DNA of 53,456 bases from contig JACQVF010000071.1 in the NCBI GenBank assembly GCA_016209885.1, positions 1-53,456 of the forward strand, read 5' to 3'. The stretch comes from Gemmatimonadota bacterium (GTDB taxonomy: Bacteria > Gemmatimonadota > Gemmatimonadetes > Longimicrobiales > Gaopeijiaceae). Of the stretch, positions 35,662-43,762 are shown piece after piece. Below the pieces are notes generated by a model. The model had not been told where the DNA came from. It saw only the letters and a list, made by a program, of their open reading frames with translations, and searched no databases. The position numbers were made by a program, and so were the translations under genes. Within the stretch, counting starts at the first letter, position 1. Each line of letters opens with the position of its first letter.

Positions 35662-37398
35662 TCAAGCGACGTGCGCGCGGACGTCCTCCGGCCGGAGGCG
35701 CGTGAGCGTCACCGGCTCGCTCCACAGCACCATGGCACCGTCCGGCCCACCCCGGACGTGAATGTTCTTCAGCCACTCCCGGTCGTTTTCGGCCGGGAAG
35801 TCCGAGCGGAAGTGCGCTCCCCGGCTCTCGGCGCGGAGAAGCGCGCTCCGCACCAGCGCCTCGGCGACGACCAGGAGGTTGTGCATGTTGAGGGCCTCGT
35901 GGAATGCCAGATCGTACCCTCGTACACCGGCGACGCCGACCCGGGTGAGCCGATCGCGGAGCCCCTCGATCCCGCTCAGCCCCTCGCGGAGATCCCGCTC
36001 CCGGCGCACCACTCCCGCTTTCTCCCACATGAGCGACTCCAGATCGCGGCGGAGGTCGAACGGGCTCTCTCCCACAGGACGCTGTACATACGCCGATGCG
36101 TGTCGCAGCCGCTCCTGCAGGTAGCCGGCGGACAGCTCCCGGAGTTCCCTCGCCCCCGCGTGCCGGGCGAGGGCATCGCCGGCACGGGCGCCGAAGGTCG
36201 TGGACTCCGCAACGCCGTTGCCGCCGAGCCGGTTCGCCCCGTGGACACCGCCCGCGTCCTCGCCGGCGACGAAGAGGCCATCCACGTTCGTCGCCCCGTC
36301 CTCGTCGATGGCTACGCCGCCCATGTAGAAGTGGGCCGTCGGACATACCTCGATCGGCTCGCGAGTGAGGTCCCTCCCCGCGAGTCGGGCCCGGTCGGCC
36401 ATCCCGGGGAAGTTCGCGGCCACGAAGCGGGGTCCGAGGTGGCTCATATCGAGATACACGCCGCCGTTCTCCGTTCCGCGGCCTTCCACGACCTCCGTGT
36501 AGATGGCGCGCGAAACGACGTCCCGGCTGGCGCGCTCCTGGCGGTCCGGGTCGTACCGCCCCATGAAGCGCTCACCCTGGGCGTTGTAGAGCCGTCCGCC
36601 CGCGCCGCGCAACCCCTCCTCCACGACGCTCCCCGTGAGAATCCCCTTCCCCGCCAGCAGCCCCGTGGGATGGAACTGCAGCATCTCCATGTCCATCAGG
36701 TGGGCGCCCGCGCGGTAAGCCATGGCGACGCCGTCGCCCGACTTCTCCACCGATGGCGATGAGAACCGATACATACGGGCGCCACCGCCCGTGGCCACCA
36801 GGACCGCCCGCGCGCGTGCGACGAGGAAGCGCCCCCGCCGGATGTCGAGGAGGAGGGCGCCCCCCACGGACTGGCCGGCTCTGTCGAACAGCAAATCCAG
36901 CGCACGGCACTCTTCGAGAATGCGGATGTGGGGCCGCGCCATGACCTGCTCGGCAAGGCGCGAGACGATCTCGATCCCTGTGAGGTCGCCCCGGTGCACC
37001 GTTCGATCGAAGGACTGCCCGGCAAACGGCTTCTGGTGGATCGTCCCGTCGGGATTACGATCGAAGAAGCACCCGACCCGCGTCTCCAGCTCGCGGATCC
37101 GCTCCGGAGCATCCTGCACCAGACGCCAGGCCAGCTCCTGGCGGTTCAGGAAGTGGCCCCCGACGATCGTGTCGCGAAAGTGGAGCTCGAGGCTGTCGGC
37201 GGGGTGAAGAACCGCGTTGTAGCCGCCCTGGACCATCCGTGTGCACCCGCTCTTGCCGAAGAGGCCCTTGACCACCAGCAGGACCTGCAGCGCGGGCGCC
37301 GCGTCGCTAAGGTGAAGCGCCGCAAACAGCCCGGCCCCGCCGGAGCCTACGATCAGGACGTCGCTGCGGATCTCCTCCAGGGGAACTTGCGTGGTCAT
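35662..37398 (-). CDS. sdhA: Succinate dehydrogenase/fumarate reductase flavoprotein subunit, FAD-link His replaced by Cys
   Basis: The 578-residue protein has the FAD Rossmann motif (DVLIVGSGGAGLFAALHLSD), the substrate residues MEMLQFHPTG, a conserved Arg in ASRDVVSRAIYTE, His in CPTAHFYMGGV and GANRLGGNGVAESTTFG. Where enzymes with covalent 8-alpha-histidyl FAD read SHTVxAQGG, this one reads SGCTRMVQGGYNAV, so the FAD-bonding His is a Cys. Noncovalent FAD is therefore expected, as reported for archaeal thiol:fumarate reductase and L-aspartate oxidase, which favour fumarate reduction. The C-terminal helical domain is complete, including the Arg/His-rich end. The ATG overlaps the SdhB stop as ATGA. 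Confidence 0.9.
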   Translation of the reverse strand: MTTQVPLEEIRSDVLIVGSGGAGLFAALHLSDAAPALQVLLVVKGLFGKSGCTRMVQGGYNAVLHPADSLELHFRDTIVGGHFLNRQELAWRLVQDAPERIRELETRVGCFFDRNPDGTIHQKPFAGQSFDRTVHRGDLTGIEIVSRLAEQVMARPHIRILEECRALDLLFDRAGQSVGGALLLDIRRGRFLVARARAVLVATGGGARMYRFSSPSVEKSGDGVAMAYRAGAHLMDMEMLQFHPTGLLAGKGILTGSVVEEGLRGAGGRLYNAQGERFMGRYDPDRQERASRDVVSRAIYTEVVEGRGTENGGVYLDMSHLGPRFVAANFPGMADRARLAGRDLTREPIEVCPTAHFYMGGVAIDEDGATNVDGLFVAGEDAGGVHGANRLGGNGVAESTTFGARAGDALARHAGARELRELSAGYLQERLRHASAYVQRPVGESPFDLRRDLESLMWEKAGVVRRERDLREGLSGIEGLRDRLTRVGVAGVRGYDLAFHEALNMHNLLVVAEALVRSALLRAESRGAHFRSDFPAENDREWLKNIHVRGGPDGAMVLWSEPVTLTRLRPEDVRAHVA

Positions 37399-38201
37399 CG
37401 GCCGCGCCGCTCCCCGCCTGCGGACGCCGTTCGTCTCCCGCCTCCCGCCGCCGTACGGGCTTCCGCCCCCGCCGCTCCGGCCGGCGGCTGACGCGGCAGC
37501 CTCGCTCCGACGGCCCAGCGGACGCCCAGGCGCTTGAGCGAGTGGATCGCCTTCGTCAGGGGGAGCTGTTTCGGGCATACCTTCACGCAGTCCATATGTC
37601 CGTGGCAGCGCCATACGCCGTGCTCGCCCAGGGTGCGGGCAACGCGCGGCTCCGGCTCGCCTTCGCGCGGATCCTCGACCAGCATGAGCGCGCGGTAGAG
37701 CGCTGCGGGCCCGACGAACCCGCGGTCCAGCGCCAGCATGGAGCAGGCGGACAGACACGCGCCGCACGTGATGCAGTCTCCGGCTTCCCCGAGGAGATCT
37801 TCCCGCTCCCACACCACCCGCGCAATCTCCTGGCGCGCCGGATCCCCGTGGAAGCTCGCGTCCACCGCGCGGAGCCTCACGAAGAACGGGTCCATGTCCA
37901 CGACCAGATCCTTCACCACCGGGAGGTGGTTGAGCGGCCGCACCGTGATCTCATCTCCCAGCATCGCCACCTTCGTTTGGCAGGCCAGGCCCTCGCGCCC
38001 GTTGATCAGGAGCGTACAGGTCCCGCACATCCCAACCCGGCACGAGCAACGGAAGGACAGGGCGGGATCATGGCGTCGCACGACTTCGAAAAGGAGGTCG
38101 AGCACCGTCATGTCCGGGAACGCATCGACCGGGTAGCTCTCCAGCCAGGCGCCCGTGTTCGCCGCCGGATCGAAGCGGAATACGTGTGCGGTAACCCGCA
38201 T
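37395..38201 (-). CDS. sdhB: Succinate dehydrogenase/fumarate reductase iron-sulfur subunit
   Basis: The 268-residue protein carries the plant-type [2Fe-2S] motif with Cys54, Cys59, Cys62 and Cys74 (SCRVGMCGTC ... GLAC). The bacterial-type region has CITCGACLSAC and then CHGHMDCVKVCPKQLP for the [4Fe-4S] and [3Fe-4S] clusters. It passes electrons between the FAD subunit and quinone at the membrane anchor. The last ~45 residues are a Gly/Ala/Arg-rich extension not needed in the family. It overlaps the anchor gene as TGATG and the flavoprotein gene as ATGA. Confidence 0.92.
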   Translation of the reverse strand: MRVTAHVFRFDPAANTGAWLESYPVDAFPDMTVLDLLFEVVRRHDPALSFRCSCRVGMCGTCTLLINGREGLACQTKVAMLGDEITVRPLNHLPVVKDLVVDMDPFFVRLRAVDASFHGDPARQEIARVVWEREDLLGEAGDCITCGACLSACSMLALDRGFVGPAALYRALMLVEDPREGEPEPRVARTLGEHGVWRCHGHMDCVKVCPKQLPLTKAIHSLKRLGVRWAVGARLPRQPPAGAAGAEARTAAGGGRRTASAGGERRGR

Positions 38202-38578
38202 CACGTGCGGACGAAGAAGATTACGGCGAGCAGGGTGAGGAGCGCGCCTGCGAGCGTGAAGCCCACGAACATGCGGTCCGCCGCGCGCTCGAACCCGAAA
38301 TCAATGAGGATCGCCCGAATACCGTAGAGAGCATGAAACATGACGGCCCCGACCAGGAGCCCGTCGAGCCACGCGTTCACGTGCAGCCCCACGATCCACG
38401 GGCCACCCGGCGCCTTCCCCATCGTCGCCCACCCACTCCACACCTTGAGCGGCACCAGAATCAGGAGAAGCAGCGCCGCAACCCGCTGCACGAGCCAGGC
38501 GATGACGCCGGACGTAGGGCGCTCCCAGACCCGGACGTTCACGAGCGGAGCAGACTTGAAATCGGTCAACCCGTTCAT
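38201..38578 (-). CDS. Succinate dehydrogenase/fumarate reductase membrane anchor (single, SdhD/SdhC-like)
   Basis: The 125-residue protein has three hydrophobic helices (GVIAWLVQRVAALLLLILVP; a middle one with LHVNAWLDGLLVGAVMFHAL; a last one VGFTLAGALLTLLAVIFFVR). The segment FHALYGIRAILIDFG matches the heme/quinone-site helix of SdhD-type anchors. It is the first gene of the operon, upstream of sdhB and sdhA. No second anchor gene is visible in the next 300 bp upstream, so the enzyme either works with a single small anchor (perhaps as a homodimer) or recruits a subunit encoded elsewhere. Confidence 0.83.
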   Translation of the reverse strand: MNGLTDFKSAPLVNVRVWERPTSGVIAWLVQRVAALLLLILVPLKVWSGWATMGKAPGGPWIVGLHVNAWLDGLLVGAVMFHALYGIRAILIDFGFERAADRMFVGFTLAGALLTLLAVIFFVRT

Positions 38579-38877
38579 GCCCGTACCCCGCAGCCACCGG
38601 CACCCTGATCCCTGCTCCTGGCGACATACCCCCCCTCTGTTCTCAACTCGCCCGCGAACCCCCGGAAGCCCACTGGAGAACAGATAGCTCGGAGCTGGGA
38701 TGTCGAGGCCAGGTGCGGGCGTAAGCCATAACGGGCGGAAGCGACGAATGCAAGAGCCGTGGGAAGCCCTCAGACACACGTAGGCCAGCGTCTGGCCCTG
38801 ATCGTTAGGGGTGGACCGACCTGCACCCTCGAGCAGCCTGGCGCCCCCGGTGACGATGGCTACGTTCGCCTCCGACA
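38579..38877. other. Non-coding or decayed stretch upstream of the succinate/fumarate operon
   Basis: On the minus strand around 38882-38838 a short frame reads MSEANVAIVTGGARLLEGAG, which resembles the first residues of a short-chain dehydrogenase cut off after the NAD motif. It could be a fragment or chance. No other gene is seen. The operon promoter should lie here, but no clear hexamers are visible. Confidence 0.35.
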
Positions 38878-39381
38878 TCACTCCGGGCTTCCCGTGGTTG
38901 CACAGTGGATCCACTGCCTGGCGAGATCGTGATATGCGCTCCACGCGCTCCAGGTGGAACGCGCCCATTCGCGGATGCGTCTGACATGCTCCTCGGCATC
39001 CGTCGCGCCGTAGACGTTGACGATGGTCAGTTCACCTCTGTTCTGAGGAGGCGGCCCTTCAGGTCTCCCGAGCGCTTTCGGGCCACTCAGCCATCGTTGC
39101 ACTGCCTGATTGATCGCGGCGGCGTCGTGGCTTTCGAAGGCCGCGCACATGCCCGTGAGATGCGCGACGAACGACTTGCCTGAACGCATGTACTGCTCTG
39201 GATGTTGAAGAGAGTACGTATCGACCGTGAGACGATGGAGTCTCCCGTACCGATAGTCGCCAAACTCCCTGCTAAGGACTTCATCAAAGAGCCTCCGGCA
39301 ACCCGCGATTCCCTCAGACGCCACCGCTCCACAAGCCTCGCAGCGGCCGTCCGGTGTCGTCTGCCTCTCGGGAGTTTTCAT
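38878..39381 (-). CDS. DUF5946-family protein
   Basis: The 167-residue protein contains an N-terminal CEACG motif and the conserved run EFGDYRYGRLHRLTVDTYSL followed by QHPEQY and SFVAHLTGMCAAFES, which I recognise as the DUF5946 family of unknown function. The two-Cys plus His pattern suggests a metal site. The ATG at 39381 is used; a GTG two codons upstream is also possible. It is not obviously co-transcribed with the succinate/fumarate operon. Confidence 0.72.
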   Translation of the reverse strand: MKTPERQTTPDGRCEACGAVASEGIAGCRRLFDEVLSREFGDYRYGRLHRLTVDTYSLQHPEQYMRSGKSFVAHLTGMCAAFESHDAAAINQAVQRWLSGPKALGRPEGPPPQNRGELTIVNVYGATDAEEHVRRIREWARSTWSAWSAYHDLARQWIHCATTGSPE

Positions 39382-39786
39382 GATCACTCGCTAACCAAAC
39401 TAACCAAACTGAGACGTGGGATCATTGCTCGGCCGCGGGTCCTGGACAAGCAGCGCGACGTCGCTTCGCCGCACTCGTCAGCGCTGGTCAGCTTGAACCC
39501 CTGTTCAAACAGCAGCGGCGACGGGGCTGAAGCCCAGCAGAAGGCGAAGCCCGCTGAGGAGTCGGCGCTAGATCGATTCCGGAATGCGGCTGAGCAGCAA
39601 GTTCTGCCGTGCGCGCGACAACGAGCAACGTCGCGAGCACGAGCGTCAACATCGGTCCTGCCAGGAAAACGATGTAGCGCTGTTGTCCCGAACGTTCTTG
39701 CCTGCCGCAGGCTCCGCCTCTACCGTCTGCGCTGGCAGGGCAAGGCGGCAACGACGTTGCGACTGTTCGACCAGGACAAGGCCGAG
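39382..39786. other. 405-bp stretch without a confident gene
   Basis: The sequence starts with a twofold 9-bp repeat (CTAACCAAA, about 39391-39408). On the minus strand a short hydrophobic frame (IVFLAGPMLTLVLATLLVVA) is visible near 39600-39680, but its flanks are of low complexity and partly antisense to the next gene. Composition is lower in GC than the neighbours. It may hold a decayed gene. Confidence 0.35.
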
Positions 39787-40425
39787 ATGGACGCACAGCC
39801 GGTTTTTCGCACCGTTTTCACTCTGGTCCTCGGGATGACCGTGGCGATCTCTGTCTACTTTCGCCTCAGGGCGCGGAGGTCCGGCCAGGTCATTCCCCGT
39901 CACGCGGAACGACCCGAGCTGATCCTGCTCCGTGTGGTCTTCGGGCTGCCGCTGTGGGCTGCGTTCCTCGGCTACGCGGTCTATCCCCCGTGGATGGCCT
40001 GGTCGCAGGTCGCCCTGCCCGAGTGGCTGCGCTGGAGTGGGATGGGTCTCGCAGCGGCGACGATTCCGCTGACGTACAGCGTGTTTCAGAGCCTGGGTCC
40101 AAACGTCAGCGACACGATGCTCACAAAGGAAGGGCAGAGGCTCGTGACGTGGGGTCCGTACCGATGGGTTCGACACCCGTTGTACTCCACGGCGTGCCTG
40201 GCTCTGGCAGCGCTGAGCGTCCTCGCTGCGAACTGGTTCATGGCGCTCACGACCGCGATCGTAATGGCCGCGCTTCCCTTCCTGGCGAGGCGCGAGGAGG
40301 CGCATTTACTGGAAAAGTTCGGCTCCGAATACGCCGAGTACATGGCCCGGACGGGGCGATTTCTGCCTCGACTTCAGCGTCCCGCGGGTCGGTCAGCCGG
40401 TAACGTGGGTCCGACATCTATCTGA
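39787..40425 (+). CDS. Isoprenylcysteine carboxyl methyltransferase (ICMT)-family membrane protein
   Basis: The 212-residue protein has four to five hydrophobic helices. It has the ICMT/PEMT-type SAM-binding motif GPYRWVRHPLYSTACLALA followed by ARREEAHLLEKFGSEYAEYM near the C-terminus, the family's two hallmarks. Bacterial members methylate unknown small molecules or lipids; the substrate cannot be inferred. The ATG at 39787 is used because the frame before it has no membrane-protein character. It appears to be a single gene. Confidence 0.82.
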   Translation: MDAQPVFRTVFTLVLGMTVAISVYFRLRARRSGQVIPRHAERPELILLRVVFGLPLWAAFLGYAVYPPWMAWSQVALPEWLRWSGMGLAAATIPLTYSVFQSLGPNVSDTMLTKEGQRLVTWGPYRWVRHPLYSTACLALAALSVLAANWFMALTTAIVMAALPFLARREEAHLLEKFGSEYAEYMARTGRFLPRLQRPAGRSAGNVGPTSI

Positions 40426-40754
40426 CGCCATTCCGGCCCGAAGTCCTCGCCGCAGGTTCGATCAGGATACCGACGATCCCCACCTGAGAAGCCAGAGTGC
40501 AGCGCTGTGCATCTGGATCTGCCGGAACATCGCGTACCCGTTCCGGCGCAAGCGTCCGGCGCCAGCGTGATGAGGGAGAGGCTTGTGCGGGAGTGCTCCC
40601 GGGCCGCGGCAAGGAGCGCTCCCGCCTCTAGCTCACGGGTGTTCGCATCGCCCAGATCCGCAGAGACTTGCATCAACTCTTCTCCGGGCGCCAACATTCG
40701 CGAGATGTGGCACGAACCTTGCAGATTCGCCCCCCAAGGAGCGGATGCCCACGT
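40426..40754. other. 329-bp stretch without a confident gene
   Basis: Short frames on both strands are present (for example a minus frame starting near 40697 with MLAPGEELMQVSADLGDANT), but none has a recognisable domain or ribosome-binding site. It may be the decayed edge of an accessory gene. AAGGAG at 40738-40743 lies 11 nt before the next start. Confidence 0.35.
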
Positions 40755-41807
40755 ATGCAGCCGGTACGTTCAGAGTCGAATGGCAAGCCGCCGAAGGGCG
40801 TGCGCTGGGCTCGCTGGTTCGCCGCGGGCGCTGCCGCAGGCGTCGCGGTCGTGGCGCTGGACCGGGTGGCCCGGGCAGTTCTCCGTCCCGTGCCCCAGCG
40901 GCTGGAGCGCGACCCGTCAGAGCTTCCGTTTCCGTACGAGGACGTCTGGATACCGGCAAACGGCGCGCAGCTCCGGGGGTGGCTTCTCTCTCCCGCGCGG
41001 GTTGAGCCCGACGCAGTGGCGCTGGCCCTGGTACATGGATGGACGGGGAACAGCGGGAAGATGCTCGTGCTGGCCGAGCCCCTGCTGCGCGCGGGCCACC
41101 CGGTGCTCGTTTTCGACGTGCGCCGCCACGGCCGGAGCAGCGACTCCGCCTACGTGACGGTGGCGCATTTCCGCGATGATGCGGTTGCCGCGGCCCGGTT
41201 CCTCGCAGCTCGCTACCCCGAGCGGCCCAGGGTGATCGTCGGCCACTCCCTGGGCGGCGCCGCCGCCGTCCTGGCAGCGGCGCAGGGAGCACCCGTGGAC
41301 GCGGTCGTCCTCATCGCTGCGCCCGCGGACGTTATCGATGCGTCGGCGGAGTGGCTTCGAGCCCGAAGACTGCCGGGCGCTCTGGTGCGGCTCCTGATCC
41401 CCTTCTGGCGGCCCCGAGTGGGGGAGTCGCTGAACGGCCTGGCGCCCATGCGAAAGATCGCAGAGCTCACGGTGCCCGTGCTCGTGCTGCACGGTGCACG
41501 GGATCGGCGCGTCCCCCTTTGGCACGCGGAGTCACTCGCCCACGCCGCTGGCGCCTGCGCCGTGATCGTTCCTGAAGTCGATCACCACAGCGTGCTCCGC
41601 CACCCGCAGACGCGGCGGCAGATCCTGAGCTTCGTGAGGAAAGTGGGGAGACGGGTTGGGAGGGCGTCGAAGGATTCCGGCGCGGCGCCTGCCGACGCTG
41701 GGGTCAGCGGCGACCGGGAATCAGACGCGCGTGCCCGCGGCCCGTCAATGGCGGGCTGCGCGCCGTACCGCCGCCCGGAACCAGCGCGCCTCGCCGCGTG
41801 GCAGTGA
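40755..41807 (+). CDS. Alpha/beta-hydrolase fold protein with N-terminal membrane anchor
   Basis: The 350-residue protein has an N-terminal hydrophobic segment (WFAAGAAAGVAVVALDRVA). An alpha/beta hydrolase domain follows, with oxyanion region VHGWTGNSGKM, nucleophile elbow VIVGHSLGGAAAV, the acid in LVLHGARDRRVPLWHAE and His in VDHHSV. It resembles BAAT/YqiA-like serine hydrolases of unknown substrate. The final ~55 residues are a low-complexity tail that may be partly accidental read-through. The frame is open upstream; ATG 40755 is chosen because the hydrophobic anchor follows it. Confidence 0.8.
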   Translation: MQPVRSESNGKPPKGVRWARWFAAGAAAGVAVVALDRVARAVLRPVPQRLERDPSELPFPYEDVWIPANGAQLRGWLLSPARVEPDAVALALVHGWTGNSGKMLVLAEPLLRAGHPVLVFDVRRHGRSSDSAYVTVAHFRDDAVAAARFLAARYPERPRVIVGHSLGGAAAVLAAAQGAPVDAVVLIAAPADVIDASAEWLRARRLPGALVRLLIPFWRPRVGESLNGLAPMRKIAELTVPVLVLHGARDRRVPLWHAESLAHAAGACAVIVPEVDHHSVLRHPQTRRQILSFVRKVGRRVGRASKDSGAAPADAGVSGDRESDARARGPSMAGCAPYRRPEPARLAAWQ

Positions 41808-42048
41808 AGCTCAGACGGCACAATATCGAATGGGTCTGCCACCGGTGTGCCGTGATGGCAGAGGCGGACGTTCGGGAGGGTATTGCCAAGCTCGCCGCGC
41901 TCGCCTAGCGCGCTGGCGCCCACCGGGCGGTGGCGTTCGCAAGGAGATACGCCAGAGCGGCACATTCAGGCCACAGTGCCCCCGGCCTGTCTGGAGTACC
42001 TCCACGACCAGCGCAGCTAACCTGCATCACCGGATGCGTGGAGTGAAG

Positions 42049-42131
42049 TGCCGGGGGTGGGAATCGAACCCACACGGGCCGAAGCCCTGGGGATTTTAAG
42101 TCCCCTGCGTATACCGTTCCGCCACCCCGGC
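42049..42131 (-). tRNA. tRNA-Leu (anticodon TAA)
   Basis: The acceptor arms GCCGGGG and CCCCGGC pair, the T-loop reads GGGTTCGAATCCC, and the anticodon stem-loop is GGGGA-CTTAAAA-TCCCC, giving anticodon TAA. The long variable arm (GGGCTTCGGCCC-like) fits a class II tRNA. The discriminator is A, and CCA is not encoded. Confidence 0.95.
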
Positions 42132-42217
42132 AATCTGTTTTATCGAAACGAGTTGCGCTCCTGCCACTCTCCCCGATTCCAGGGGGTGTGCGAGTCTCTG
42201 TGCGAGGTCTCACGGCC

Positions 42218-42604
42218 TCACCCCACCCTGCGCAGCTCGGCGCGGTGCGTGACGACCCGGAGCATCGTCGCGTCGTCGGGCCGCTGGTACGCCAATCTTA
42301 GCGCCTCCAGGATGGCCCAGCCACGGGCCTGGGCCACATCCGCGTCGGGCAGGTCCTTCCGCGCGCTCGCCCACAGCCGCCGGTAGGCGTCCCAGGACCA
42401 GCCGTCCGTCCTCTGGAGGCCGGCGATCTTCTCGGCTTCCAGGAGCCACGCGCGGGCCTGCTCGTAGGGCACGGGCTTCCCGTCCGTGGCATCGAGCCGG
42501 ATCTGCTCCACCGCCGCCGCGAGCCGCATGGCCGTCGCCTCGGCCGACCGCGCCCGGAACTGGACGCGCTCGGCTCGTCGGGATCCGGTGTCGGAGCTGG
42601 GCAT
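42218..42604 (-). CDS. Hypothetical protein in phage-remnant region
   Basis: The 128-residue helical protein is rich in Ala, Arg and Leu (LAAAVEQIRLDATDGKPVPY; WSWDAYRRLWASARKDL). No family was recognised. It lies 87 bp from tRNA-Leu and near terminase fragments, so a phage origin is plausible. The reading frame is intact with a possible AGGAGG upstream of the ATG (GAGGAGGGCGCG). Confidence 0.5.
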   Translation of the reverse strand: MPSSDTGSRRAERVQFRARSAEATAMRLAAAVEQIRLDATDGKPVPYEQARAWLLEAEKIAGLQRTDGWSWDAYRRLWASARKDLPDADVAQARGWAILEALRLAYQRPDDATMLRVVTHRAELRRVG

Positions 42605-42661
42605 CGCGCCCTCCTCTCGCTAGGGGTGGCCCTCCTGTGCGACGCCTGCTAGGCTACACAT

Positions 42662-42883
42662 GTGCGGATCGCGGACACGCTGATCGAGCTTGTCCGCCGG
42701 GCGCGCCACGGGGAATTTGGCGCGGCGGGCGGAAGAGGCGCCGCAACGGCCGGCAGGCGGGTGAGGCGCCGCCGGGCACGAGGGCTCAGCAACGAGGAGA
42801 TCGTGAGGGAGGCCGAGAGCTGCCCGGCAGACGACGCCGATGAGGTTCGGGAATTACGGTTCGCGCTGGGGCTCGAATCCTGA
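42662..42883 (+). CDS. Small hypothetical protein upstream of toxin fragment
   Basis: A 73-residue frame starts at a GTG (MRIADTLIELVRRARHG) and ends with LSNEEIVREAESCPADDADE, then VRELRFALGLES. The acidic C-terminal half and basic middle are protein-like, but no family was recognised. It sits directly before a RelE/ParE-like fragment and may be part of the same mobile remnant. Confidence 0.35.
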   Translation: MRIADTLIELVRRARHGEFGAAGGRGAATAGRRVRRRRARGLSNEEIVREAESCPADDADEVRELRFALGLES

Positions 42884-42931
42884 AGGAGAAGCGGCGATGA
42901 CCCGTCAAGGAGAGGCTGCACCGGTCGGGAT

Positions 42932-43070
42932 ATGAAGCCGTGGGCGCTCCGCTGGTCGCGGCGCGCGCTGCGGGACACGAAGCGCCTGGACCCACGCACC
43001 GCCGTGCGTGTCCGGGAGGCGGTCGTCCGATACGCCGAAGAGGGTCAGGGAGACGTGAGGCGGCTTGAGG
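42932..43070 (+). pseudogene. RelE/ParE-family toxin N-terminal fragment
   Basis: The first 46 codons read KPWALRWSRRALRDTKRLDP then RTAVRVREAVVRYAEEGQGD, the N-terminal helices of the RelE/ParE toxin fold. After RRLE the expected RLRVGDYRV strand is gone and the DNA becomes the reverse of a terminase gene. The start shares an ATGA with a 12-codon frame (42897-42935), which itself has a GGAGAAG ribosome site. That frame is perhaps what is left of the antitoxin. No active toxin is expected. Confidence 0.55.
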
Positions 43071-43610
43071 TCGTGGACCTTCGTCTCGTCCTTCGCCTCC
43101 AGCACGATTCGGCCCTGGGAGTCGAAGCCGTAGCGGAGCGCCGCCGGCTCAGCGAGCAGCGCGTCGCCCCTCAGGAGCGCCACAAGACCCTTCTCCAGCG
43201 CCTCGCGCAGGCGCCAGAAGACCTCCGCCCGCCTGTTGGCGAAGAGGTCCGGCCGCGACGCCGCGCGCGACGTTCACGGCCTCGACGCCCTGGACGCCGA
43301 GCTGGAGGAGCCAGTCCACGACGCCGGTGCCGATCCCGATCTCGTCCACGCGAACGCGGGCGGCCCGGCGGCGGTTCGCCTCGGAGGCGATCCAGGCCAC
43401 GGTCTCCATCGTGTCGAGCCCTTGGCGCGTGAGGGCCTCCGCGAGCGAGCTGCCCCGCCAGACCGCGAGCGCCGTGCGGCCCTCGCCGGACCGCGCCACG
43501 TCCACGCCGGAGACGACGGCCAGCTCGCCATCCGCCTCCAGCTCGCGCCCGACGGCCGCCTCCAGGTCGGAGAGCCGGAAGAGCGTGCCGGTGGGGGAAA
43601 GGCTCCGGCG
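43060..43610 (-). pseudogene. Phage terminase large subunit, nuclease-domain remnant
   Basis: On the minus strand, two frames together read as the RNase-H-like nuclease domain of a phage terminase. The first part has VSGVDVARSGEGRTALAVWR and VRVDEIGIGTGVVDWLLQLG. After a frameshift near 43262 comes PDLFANRRAEVFWRLREALE and RYGFDSQGRIVLEAKDE. The ATPase half and the C-terminal catalytic end are missing; the remnant stops abruptly against the RelE fragment. It is a decayed prophage piece. Confidence 0.7.
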
Positions 43611-43708
43611 GTGGCAGCCTCGTCCCCCCCGGGAGATTCACTACGTTCGACGTCCGGCCGGGATCCACCTCGCCGCGCTGCCGGCTTTCCCGCATCCGGC
43701 CGGAACGA

Positions 43709-43714
43709 TATAAT
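43709..43714 (+). promoter_or_regulatory. Perfect -10 element upstream of the cyclophilin gene
   Basis: TATAAT lies 49 bp upstream of the cyclophilin ATG (43763), in otherwise GC-rich DNA. The position of a -35 (around 43686-43691, TTTCCC) is a poor match. It is the best single promoter hexamer in the window. Confidence 0.5.
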
Positions 43715-43762
43715 GCCCCGAATTTCCTTCTCGAAGCACGCACGTGATACTGGTGGAGCCAC

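Noticed and set aside
33781..36762. Plus-strand open frame of nearly 1000 codons
   Set aside because: It spans the antisense of three real genes (S46 peptidase, lyase, SdhA) and their gaps, so it is a GC artefact.
38838..38882. Start of a short-chain dehydrogenase gene
   Set aside because: Only about 15 residues resemble the NAD motif and the rest does not follow the fold; too little to call.
39382..39786. Possible integron attC or cassette boundary
   Set aside because: CTAACCAAA repeats suggested an attC-type core, but no matching GTTRRRY partner or paired inner sites were found.
39488..39796. Minus-strand small membrane protein
   Set aside because: One hydrophobic stretch is present, but its beginning is antisense to the ICMT gene and no start or ribosome site supports it.
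41808..42048. Possible tRNA-adjacent attachment site and gene fragment
   Set aside because: A short plus frame (HNIEWVCHRCAVMAEADVRE) is seen but it is too short to identify, and I found no repeat of the tRNA 3' end to mark an att site.
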